This document shows positions 1 through 6,837 of a DNA stretch of 52,924 nt, piece after piece. The stretch covers positions 1 to 52,924 of the forward strand of contig JABCSY010000016.1 in assembly GCA_018238625.1 (NCBI GenBank), read 5' to 3'. The stretch is from Promethearchaeota archaeon. GTDB taxonomy: Archaea > Asgardarchaeota > Lokiarchaeia > Sigyniarchaeales > SOKP01. Every line of letters begins with the position of its first letter. Position 1 is the stretch's first letter. The notes below the pieces were generated by a model. That model made no database searches and was not told the DNA's origin. It saw nothing but the letters and a program-made list of their open reading frames with translations. A program made the translations under genes and the position numbers.

Positions 1-271
1 CATCTGAGAAGCAATGTAATTAAATTTAAGTTAATCTTTCTCTTGCCCATTTATTATAATGATGTGTTGCATTAAAATAAAATCAAGAATTAATGCTGTA
101 AATTTATTCTTTTAAATATACTCTCTGAAAAACGTTATGAACAAAAGAATATTAACTCGTTTTTTTATTTCAAAATCGGTTTTAATTTGCTAATCCAAAT
201 TTATTGACACATATAGCCTTTTATTCTATCTTGGTAGGAAATATTTAAATTAAGTTTCAAAGGGGGGCTAA

Positions 272-967
272 ATGAATTGGAGATATATTACATTACTAAT
301 ACTCGTTTCATTTATAAACGTAACCAATGTCTCGGCACAAGCGCCATCGGCAACTCTCGTCGATCCACCCGACAGTTCGTTTACCGCGTGCCGAACGCAG
401 ACAATATTAATCGCAGTTGATCACATCGATCCTATTGTTCCAGAGAGTCTGGTTTTAACTGTGGGAAGTGATATTTTCGCCTGGGGTAGTCCGGAACTCA
501 TGTATGCAAACGATACTATAAGGCTTCATCCACCAGTGAATTATTTCTCGTCTGGTTCTGTGCCACTGGTTCTATCGCCAGTATTCGATAACAGAGGATT
601 GAGCAGTCCATCCTACTCATGGGAATTTTACGTCGATACCGAAATACCTATCATAGAAAACATACGACCAAGTCCCGGTTCGTCTGTTGCAGGTAGCTTA
701 TTCTTCGATGCTTATGATTGCAACTTAGGTTCGCCGCACTCTTCAGGCGTTGCATATGAATCGATACAGGTTTTTGTCGATAATCGAACAGGAACTTATG
801 ATTTATCCTCTGACATTAACCGAAATGGCGTAACACTGAGCGTGGACCTTCTCGACCCCACAATTGTATACACTCCCAACGAGGATTTCACTGTGCGGAT
901 ATCGATTCAAGATAGAGTGGATTCCGACCATTGTGGACCAAATTCTATAGATACAATGATGGCATAA
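272..967 (+). CDS. Secreted Ig-like/repeat protein fragment, bacterial-looking
   Basis: 231 residues. The start follows a G-rich ribosome site (AGGGGGG, about 261-267). Residues 1-22 form a Sec-type signal peptide (hydrophobic stretch then VSA-QA). The mature part is beta-rich, low in Lys and rich in Ser, Pro, Asp and Val, with phrases such as FYVDTEIPIIENIRPSPGSS that resemble the extracellular Ig-like/Big repeats of large secreted proteins in Bacteroidetes, Cloacimonetes and related bacteria. It stops abruptly after a single such unit, so it may be the N-terminal remnant of a longer exoprotein. Base composition (many TCG, GTC, CCG, CGA codons) is clearly richer in GC than all neighbours. 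No domain can be named with certainty; recent transfer or contig-end chimerism are both possible. Confidence 0.6.
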   Translation: MNWRYITLLILVSFINVTNVSAQAPSATLVDPPDSSFTACRTQTILIAVDHIDPIVPESLVLTVGSDIFAWGSPELMYANDTIRLHPPVNYFSSGSVPLVLSPVFDNRGLSSPSYSWEFYVDTEIPIIENIRPSPGSSVAGSLFFDAYDCNLGSPHSSGVAYESIQVFVDNRTGTYDLSSDINRNGVTLSVDLLDPTIVYTPNEDFTVRISIQDRVDSDHCGPNSIDTMMA

Positions 968-1163
968 AATATCCGACAAAAAATTATTACTTGTTTATTT
1001 AAAGTATTTTGAGAGCGAGTATTGATCTTGCGAGATGTGTTTGGTATTTCCAAAGAGAAAATTGTTTGATTAAATGTAAAATTATTTAATTAATAATCAA
1101 AAACTACTACTCTGTATTTTATTATATACAATAATTCTCTAACTTTTAATATAATTTTATCGG

Positions 1164-2378
1164 GTGTTCTTTATAACAATAGATTACTTTGAAGATTTAT
1201 TAAAAAAACCTTCATTATTCAAAAACGAGAGTAAACTTGATATTAATTTCATTCCAGAGAAGTTAATACATCGAGAAAAGGAATTGGTGTTATTATCTCA
1301 ACTTTTTTTAGTGTTAATTACAAATCCAAATGCTTTATCGCGTAAAATTTTAATTATAGGAAAAACGGGAATAGGGAAAACAGCAGCAATTAAATTGTTT
1401 GGAGAGATGATAACAAATGCCGCAGAAAAAAGATCTGTATTAATTAAATATGTACATATTAATTGTCGGAAAGAAAGAACTAGTTACAAAGTTCTAATCA
1501 AAATTGTTCGTGCACTTAATAAAAATTTTCCAAAAAGAGGATATTCGCCCCAAGATTTACTAGATATTATTGTAGACTCAGTTAATAACCAAAATTTGCA
1601 ACTTTTAATAGCTTTGGATGAGTTAGGTTATTTAATAAATAAAGGTGGAGATTTGATGTATTCTCTTACGAGAATTAACGACGATTCTTTTAACGCTCGA
1701 CAATGCATTTCTATTATAGGGATAGCGAGAGATATTTCATGTTTAAGCAACTTGGATGTTAGTACTATGAGTACGCTTCAAAGGAACATAGTCAAATTTA
1801 AAGATTACACAAAAGAACAATTGTATGATATTTTGAAGTACAGAGCAGAGATAAGTTTAAAAGAAAATGTTATTTCTAATAAATTAATCAAAACTATTTC
1901 AGATTTGGTTTATCATAGTGGAGATATTAGATATGGGTTAAATCTTTTATGGAAATCAAGTAAAATTGCTGAAAGTCAGGATTTAAAATATATCACTATG
2001 GAATGCGTACGTCTTGGAAATCACGATATAGTTCCATTTTCTACTCTAGATGTTTTAAAATATATGACATTACAGAAAGTAATTTTTTTATTAGCAATTA
2101 TCAAAGCTTTACAGAAAAGTGGAAAGATTCAAATTTCTTCATCAGTAATTACAAATTCATATTTGATTTTATGCGAGAATTTAGGAATTCAACCTCGGTC
2201 GTATTCACAATTATGGAATTATCTTCAAGATTTTAAAAGAGAAAATTTAATAACTGTGGAGATCAAAAGTGAGGCTATAAAGGGTCGAAAGGCTTTAGTT
2301 GCAGTTCAAGAGATTTCACTTTCAAAATTTGAAGAGATAATCATAAACATTTTACAATCTAAGGGAATTAAGATTTGA
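1164..2378 (+). CDS. cdc6: Orc1/Cdc6-family AAA+ replication initiator
   Basis: 404 residues, the usual size of archaeal Orc1/Cdc6. Visible: the N-terminal phrase IPEKLIHREKEL typical of the family, Walker A GKTGIGKT (66-73), Walker B LLIALDELG (about 149-157), an arginine-rich sensor-1 region, the sensor-2 phrase GDIRYGLNLL (about 252-261), and a C-terminal winged-helix domain. Family members bind origin DNA and load MCM. The start is GTG; no ATG lies nearby in frame. The stop overlaps the TTG start of the next gene by 3-4 nt, so the two are probably translated together. The sequence is more divergent than a typical primary Orc1, so it may be a secondary paralogue. No clear origin-recognition boxes are seen upstream. 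Confidence 0.9.
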   Translation: MFFITIDYFEDLLKKPSLFKNESKLDINFIPEKLIHREKELVLLSQLFLVLITNPNALSRKILIIGKTGIGKTAAIKLFGEMITNAAEKRSVLIKYVHINCRKERTSYKVLIKIVRALNKNFPKRGYSPQDLLDIIVDSVNNQNLQLLIALDELGYLINKGGDLMYSLTRINDDSFNARQCISIIGIARDISCLSNLDVSTMSTLQRNIVKFKDYTKEQLYDILKYRAEISLKENVISNKLIKTISDLVYHSGDIRYGLNLLWKSSKIAESQDLKYITMECVRLGNHDIVPFSTLDVLKYMTLQKVIFLLAIIKALQKSGKIQISSSVITNSYLILCENLGIQPRSYSQLWNYLQDFKRENLITVEIKSEAIKGRKALVAVQEISLSKFEEIIINILQSKGIKI

Positions 2379-2659
2379 TAGTTAAAGAAAATTTTAACAT
2401 AGAGAATATATTAGGTTCAAAAGCGAGAATAAAAATATTAAAATTACTTGCTATAAACCAAGAATTATCAATATCTCAAATTATAAAAAAAACAAGGTTG
2501 AATCACGCAAGCGTTAAATCTCATCTAAATCATTTAAAATCATTAAATCTAGTTCAAGAAAAAATATTTGGACGGATTAAAATATATCGATATAAAACTG
2601 AAAACATTCGCGCTAAGAGTTTAAAGAAATTTATTGAAATTTGGGAAGGAGAATTATGA
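2375..2659 (+). CDS. Winged-helix (ArsR/MarR-like) DNA-binding protein
   Basis: 94 residues with a TTG start overlapping the stop of cdc6 (TTGA junction). Residues 12-70 form a winged helix: LGSKARIKILKLLA, then the HTH phrase LSISQIIKKTRLNHASVKSHLNHL, then a wing (EKIFGRIKIYRYK). No metal-sensing cysteines are present. The translational coupling suggests it works with, or regulates, the Cdc6 gene, or is a small partner of the origin-binding protein; that is inference. It ends 4 nt before the prepilin peptidase-like gene, so the three genes probably form one transcript. Confidence 0.8.
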   Translation: MIVKENFNIENILGSKARIKILKLLAINQELSISQIIKKTRLNHASVKSHLNHLKSLNLVQEKIFGRIKIYRYKTENIRAKSLKKFIEIWEGEL

Positions 2660-2663
2660 ATAA

Positions 2664-3326
2664 ATGATTTTAAATGATTTCTTTTTTTTTTTCTATTCAA
2701 ATATAGTATTATTTTATTGTATGTATCGAGATATCAAGTTTAGAATCATACCCAATAAAGTTCTTTCGGTGTTGTTATTAATAGGTAGCTTCTTATTTTT
2801 TATTGAACTTTTGCATTTTTATAATAACGTATTAATTTTTATAATAGTAAAGATATGGTTTCTTTTTTTTGCGTTTTTTTTATCGTTTTTATTATTTTGT
2901 TTAAAGATAATCGGAGGGAGTGATGGTAAGTTATTAACAATGCTATTTCTTTTTAATCCAATATATTATTTGAATTTTCAGTGGTTATTTTTATTTTTTT
3001 CAGTTTTATTATTATTATATTTAATATTGGGAATAATTAGCTACCTGATTACACACAATTTAACAAATAAGAATGTTTATGAGATGTTTTTTAGTGAAAA
3101 TGAAAATTTCTCAAAAATGCATAAAATTTTTATTGAAATATTTTATAAATTTAGAGATTTTTCACAACTCAATAAATTCAATGACGAAAAATATCTCTTA
3201 AAATCATTAATTCTATTTTATAATAATAAAACAGAAAAGATTCAATTTTTAACCCAATATAGACCTCCAATTGTTATCCTTATTTTTTTTACTTACAATT
3301 TTTTAATATTCAATTATCTTTGTTGA
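2664..3326 (+). CDS. A24-family prepilin/preflagellin peptidase-like membrane protein
   Basis: 220 residues, very Phe/Leu/Ile-rich, with about five or six predicted membrane spans. The two catalytic aspartates of type IV prepilin peptidases (aspartic family A24) are recognisable: D23 in YRDIKFRIIPN and D87 in IGGSDGKLL, the latter matching the GxGD-type motif with Ser for Gly. Family members cut class III signal peptides of pilins and archaellins at the inner membrane face. A pilus-type ATPase, polytopic protein and pilin-like protein lie a few kb downstream on the other strand, and a Flp-like prepilin with a G/xxxxEY site is encoded at 18.9 kb, so substrates are at hand. The gene lies 4 nt after the winged-helix gene. 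Confidence 0.75.
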   Translation: MILNDFFFFFYSNIVLFYCMYRDIKFRIIPNKVLSVLLLIGSFLFFIELLHFYNNVLIFIIVKIWFLFFAFFLSFLLFCLKIIGGSDGKLLTMLFLFNPIYYLNFQWLFLFFSVLLLLYLILGIISYLITHNLTNKNVYEMFFSENENFSKMHKIFIEIFYKFRDFSQLNKFNDEKYLLKSLILFYNNKTEKIQFLTQYRPPIVILIFFTYNFLIFNYLC

Positions 3327-3452
3327 AAAAAGTGAGTTTACTTTTTTAGAGTTATTAGGTAAAAATGAAATAAAAATTATAAAGAAAATTTTAAATTAGT
3401 TAATTTTTATTAAATTATTGAATTTTAATTATCTTAAGGTGTAATTTAAAGA

Positions 3453-3839
3453 ATGGAAATTGAAAAAACTAGAGAAACATCATGGAAAATTCAGCTAAAA
3501 AATAAAAATGAAAGTATAGAATTAACTTCAGTAGAAATTAGTGGTGAAGTTCGAATAATTAAACTTACTTTATTAAAAAATAGCGAGTCTATAATCGTAG
3601 AAATGGCTAAAGAAGAGTTTTTTAATTTTCTATCCTTAATTACTGCTTTTAAAGATGTTGTAATTGGCGAAGATCAAATTATTCTAACAGAAAGTTTAAT
3701 TTCGAGCGAGATTGAAGCTCAAAATCAGGTAGTTGAGGAAGATAATGATTATCTTGAATTTCAAGCTAAACCAACTGAGGAAAATGTTGGAAATAATGAA
3801 AGTGAAGAACTTAACCCTGAAGAATGGGATCCTTGGTAA
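3453..3839 (+). CDS. Hypothetical acidic-tailed protein
   Basis: 128 residues, no recognised family. The first 85 residues look like an alternating beta/alpha fold (WKIQLKNKNESIEL, then a hydrophobic FFNFLSLITAF segment). Residues from about 90 are strongly acidic and probably disordered, ending in the aromatic-acidic tail NPEEWDPW. Such tails often dock onto a partner protein; that is inference. A TATA-like AT-rich stretch precedes the ATG. It converges on the V4R gene, whose stop lies 10 nt away. Confidence 0.55.
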   Translation: MEIEKTRETSWKIQLKNKNESIELTSVEISGEVRIIKLTLLKNSESIIVEMAKEEFFNFLSLITAFKDVVIGEDQIILTESLISSEIEAQNQVVEEDNDYLEFQAKPTEENVGNNESEELNPEEWDPW

Positions 3840-3848
3840 AATAAGTCT

Positions 3849-4349
3849 TTAAATGCTTTTCTCAATTCTAAATTCACATGAGCCAAAACTAGGGTTTTCT
3901 ATACAACAATTATTTTCTATAACATTTACTCTGTATAGAGCATATTCGCCAAAGCCAGCTAATAATCCTGTTATATAATAGCAGATATATTTTGATTTGC
4001 TATCTAAATCATTAGAAATGTTATGATGGAGCTCAATTACAATTAAATTATCAGAAATCTTTTTTGGAGTAAAACTACCCCAACCATGATTGCTTAATAT
4101 ACTAGTAAATTGATTGACTAGATCATTTAATGTTTTGGATTTTAAACTATCATCCCATTTTTGAATTATCGCCCAACCTACTTTTTTACCTAGCCACACT
4201 AATAAAGATTTTACACCTTCCCCATAAATTGATGATAAAATGTTAATGATTTGTGGAGGGAAAAATACAAACCGTTCATTAAATAAATCATATTTCCCGT
4301 TGCTATACTTTAATCCCTTCAATTTTAAATTTCGCATAATTTTATTCAA
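3849..4349 (-). CDS. V4R-domain (4-vinyl reductase/Bet3-like) protein
   Basis: 166 residues. The C-terminal two thirds carry the signature of the V4R small-molecule-binding domain: an early helix YGEGVKSLLVWLGKKVGWAI, and the end phrase CYYITGLLAGFGEYAL followed by ENNCCIENPSFGSCEFRI with conserved cysteines. The V4R fold is shared with bacteriochlorophyll 4-vinyl reductase, hydrocarbon-binding regulators and the eukaryotic TRAPP subunit Bet3. The N-terminal 50 residues carry an FNERFVFFPPQIINIL segment seen in archaeal V4R proteins. It is monocistronic. A role as ligand sensor or as a trafficking-related ancestor cannot be separated from sequence alone. Confidence 0.75.
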   Translation of the reverse strand: MNKIMRNLKLKGLKYSNGKYDLFNERFVFFPPQIINILSSIYGEGVKSLLVWLGKKVGWAIIQKWDDSLKSKTLNDLVNQFTSILSNHGWGSFTPKKISDNLIVIELHHNISNDLDSKSKYICYYITGLLAGFGEYALYRVNVIENNCCIENPSFGSCEFRIEKSI

Positions 4350-4511
4350 CTCATTTCCATATAATTCTATGATAATTCGTAATTATATATTAGCTATTGC
4401 AATCGTTTTTATAAAAATATAATTTTAAAATAATTATTAACATTATAATATATTATAAAATTCTTCCTAATTCTCTATTTTTATTTATAATACTTTTTAT
4501 AATCTTAGAAA

Positions 4512-4519
4512 TTTAAATA
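4512..4519 (+). promoter_or_regulatory. TATA box of leaderless membrane-protein gene
   Basis: TTTAAATA begins 27 nt before the ATG at 4539, the spacing expected when transcription starts at or next to the start codon. No Shine-Dalgarno sequence is present. It serves as an example of the leaderless promoter layout in this window. Confidence 0.5.
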
Positions 4520-4538
4520 GTTTTTTCTTTAATAAATA

Positions 4539-4841
4539 ATGTACATGTCAGAGTTAAATTTTATTCTATTTGAATTCTATTCGTTATTGGTATTTTTTAT
4601 TTTTATTTTTGCGTTTTCTGTTATATCTGCTGAGCCAATTGCAATTTTTATTTCTATAGTTTTGTTTTTTATTTTTTTGATGCCATTTTTTCAAATTTTA
4701 AATAAAATAGAGGTTTTTGTTTTTATTGAAGGATTTGAAACTGTGTTCTTTAAAACCGTGGTTTCTTATTCTAAATTACTAGTCCTTTTTATTGGAATTT
4801 TTTTGTTTGTAGAATTAATTTATGTTTTTTTATTTAACTAG
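4539..4841 (+). CDS. Small membrane protein, three predicted spans
   Basis: 100 residues, almost entirely hydrophobic (Phe, Ile, Leu, Val), with three membrane segments at about 10-32, 35-55 and 75-98 joined by short loops. No family recognised. The ATG at 4539 fits the upstream TATA spacing; a second ATG at 4545 is also possible. It converges on the TadC/FlaJ-like gene, 18 nt away. It may belong to the pilus-like machine by position, but nothing in its sequence proves that. Confidence 0.5.
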   Translation: MYMSELNFILFEFYSLLVFFIFIFAFSVISAEPIAIFISIVLFFIFLMPFFQILNKIEVFVFIEGFETVFFKTVVSYSKLLVLFIGIFLFVELIYVFLFN

Positions 4842-4859
4842 GAATTCTTCAACTCTTTC

Positions 4860-6398
4860 TTAAATGTAATTTAATATATTTATACATGAGAAGAAAAATG
4901 CTAATCCATATAATGCATTAGAAACAACCAATAAGATTTTTCTTCTCTCATAGTTTATTATTCTCAAAAAATAATAGGAGGATATAAAAACACAATATAA
5001 GAGGGAGAAAAATATAATAATAAAATCGTAAGTAAATATTAAATCGAAGAACGAGGTTAAGTTGAAACCAGGATTAAAAGTAACATTGTTAATCACATAA
5101 TTAAATAGGGGAACTAAGCCTCCAATTCCTCCAATAATTATAGGTAATAAAAATAAAAACAATAAAACTTTAAATCTTTCTCCCCGAATTATTATTTCTA
5201 ACCGATTTTCAAGTTTTTGGTGATTTGATATTACATTTAAGATATCTGTTATCTTTTCATGAGAGAGAAAAGCATTCTCAGCAATAATCTTCCCTATAAC
5301 ATCCAAAATTAATTTGAATCGTATCGATTTCAATTCAAAATGTAGGTTTTCTAGTATTTCGTCAAATGAGCAAGAGAAGTTTAAAAGTTGTGAAATTTGT
5401 GTTTTTAATGGCTTTTCTAATATTTTAAATTGTTGTTTATTCTGGGAATATGATTTAAGAAATGCTATTTCAGGAGATATATTTCTTTTTAAATTCATGG
5501 TAAACCCACTAAGGAAAGAAATAAATTCATCAAACTTTTTTTTCTCCTTCTTTGAGTAATTGTTTATTAATCCCAATAAAAAAAAGTCATTTTTTAAAAA
5601 TTTTTTATTTAGAAATTTTAATGAGAGGAAAAAAAGCGGTAAAATAGAAATTAATAAAAAATAATTAATTCTTTGAAATAAAATTAAAAAACATAAACCC
5701 AATGGGAAAAATAAGCCAATAAAGAATAAAACGGTTAATTTAGATTCAATTTCTCTCAGATACGTTCTAAATTGTTTTTCTAATGAATTTTCACTTAAAT
5801 CATTCCTAATATTATTATAACTGAAATTTGATAAGAGCAGGCTCTTTAAATATGAATTAAAATCTTCTGAGGGTGTAATAATCCCAGACAACAAGGCTTC
5901 TGGATTTTGACCCAGTTGAATTTTACTTAATATTTCTCCAAAATCTTTTGATATTGGAAGTTTATACTCTTTAATTAGCTTAATAAAATTGATGGAATAA
6001 TCTGCATTTTCTCCCAGTGATTTCTGAATTAAGGAAAAATAAATTTTAACAAGATACAATAAGGCATTTATTTGTTTCTCTTTCTTTTTAATCTCTTTAT
6101 AAAACCCAATATTAAAAGTGTAAGAAAAAAATAATGCTAAGATAAAAGAATAAGTTACTACTATTATTAGACTAAAATTTGTGATAAGTATTGAACTAAT
6201 AAAGAGGACTATAAAAGATATTAGAAAGATTATAAAACTAGCTTTATTAATATCATTTTCTTCGATTTTAAATTCTTTTTTGTATGTTAATTTATACCTA
6301 TCATCCAATTCTTTGAACTTTATACAAGGGAGGTTATAAGGATGGATTTTCTGACAGAAACGGATTAAATTATCGCTTAACACCATAGAATCAGTCAT
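4860..6398 (-). CDS. TadC/FlaJ/GspF-type polytopic assembly platform protein
   Basis: 512 residues with the layout of archaeal type II/IV secretion F-domain proteins: an N-terminal cytosolic helix region, a pair of membrane spans (about 54-97), a cytosolic helical domain, two more spans (about 225-262), a second cytosolic helical domain with the SFDEILENLHFELKSIRF phrase, and C-terminal spans (about 410-430, 455-475, 490-512). Such proteins form the membrane platform that the hexameric ATPase drives during pilus or archaellum assembly. It is third in a minus-strand run with the ATPase (6838-9024) and a pilin-like protein (6408-6836); spacings are 1 and 9 nt, so one operon. Conservation is weak, and whether it is Tad-, archaellum- or pilus-type is open. 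Confidence 0.75.
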   Translation of the reverse strand: MTDSMVLSDNLIRFCQKIHPYNLPCIKFKELDDRYKLTYKKEFKIEENDINKASFIIFLISFIVLFISSILITNFSLIIVVTYSFILALFFSYTFNIGFYKEIKKKEKQINALLYLVKIYFSLIQKSLGENADYSINFIKLIKEYKLPISKDFGEILSKIQLGQNPEALLSGIITPSEDFNSYLKSLLLSNFSYNNIRNDLSENSLEKQFRTYLREIESKLTVLFFIGLFFPLGLCFLILFQRINYFLLISILPLFFLSLKFLNKKFLKNDFFLLGLINNYSKKEKKKFDEFISFLSGFTMNLKRNISPEIAFLKSYSQNKQQFKILEKPLKTQISQLLNFSCSFDEILENLHFELKSIRFKLILDVIGKIIAENAFLSHEKITDILNVISNHQKLENRLEIIIRGERFKVLLFLFLLPIIIGGIGGLVPLFNYVINNVTFNPGFNLTSFFDLIFTYDFIIIFFSLLYCVFISSYYFLRIINYERRKILLVVSNALYGLAFFFSCINILNYI

Positions 6399-6407
6399 GT
6401 TATAAAT

Positions 6408-6836
6408 TTAATTAAAAATTACAGCAATAAAATTTTGAAAACATGAAACATTTAATATAAAAGTTGTTGAAGGTAAATTTCTGTAAAAATGATTGATGAA
6501 AGGTTTATTATATTCGTAAATTTTATAGTTTAATTTATTTTCAATTAAAAAATCGTATTTAACATAAAAATCACTAAATGTAACATTCAAATTTTTAGGG
6601 TAATTAATTTCACTTAAATAATTCGCACCTGGATTCTTAATGATGAACTTGACGGCCAAATCTACCTCATTAATGAAATCTTCATAGGCTATTATGTCGT
6701 TTTCTATCGTTCCATTAAATTCAGAAATTTGCGTAATAAATGGATTAATCATTGATAGAAATATAGTTAAAACAAAAATTCCAAAACCCGTTAATAGTGC
6801 CTTTTCTAACAGATTTGTCATATATGATTTTAACAA
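6408..6836 (-). CDS. Pilin-like single-span protein
   Basis: 142 residues. One N-terminal membrane helix (about 14-34) is followed by an extracytoplasmic domain rich in Asn, Tyr and Phe. The single N-terminal hydrophobic helix followed by a globular part is the plan of pseudopilins and of FlaF/FlaG-type stator proteins. No canonical class III cleavage site is evident, so I do not call it a processed pilin. It lies between the ATPase and platform genes (1 nt and 9 nt gaps), which strongly suggests a structural role in that machine. Confidence 0.6.
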   Translation of the reverse strand: MLKSYMTNLLEKALLTGFGIFVLTIFLSMINPFITQISEFNGTIENDIIAYEDFINEVDLAVKFIIKNPGANYLSEINYPKNLNVTFSDFYVKYDFLIENKLNYKIYEYNKPFINHFYRNLPSTTFILNVSCFQNFIAVIFN

Positions 6837-6837
6837 T

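Noticed and set aside
1048..1066. Possible mini-ORB origin box upstream of cdc6
   Set aside because: TTTCCAAAGAGAAAA only partly fits the TTCCAnTGGAAA form and stands alone; no repeated boxes or AT-rich unwinding element could be separated from the general AT-richness.
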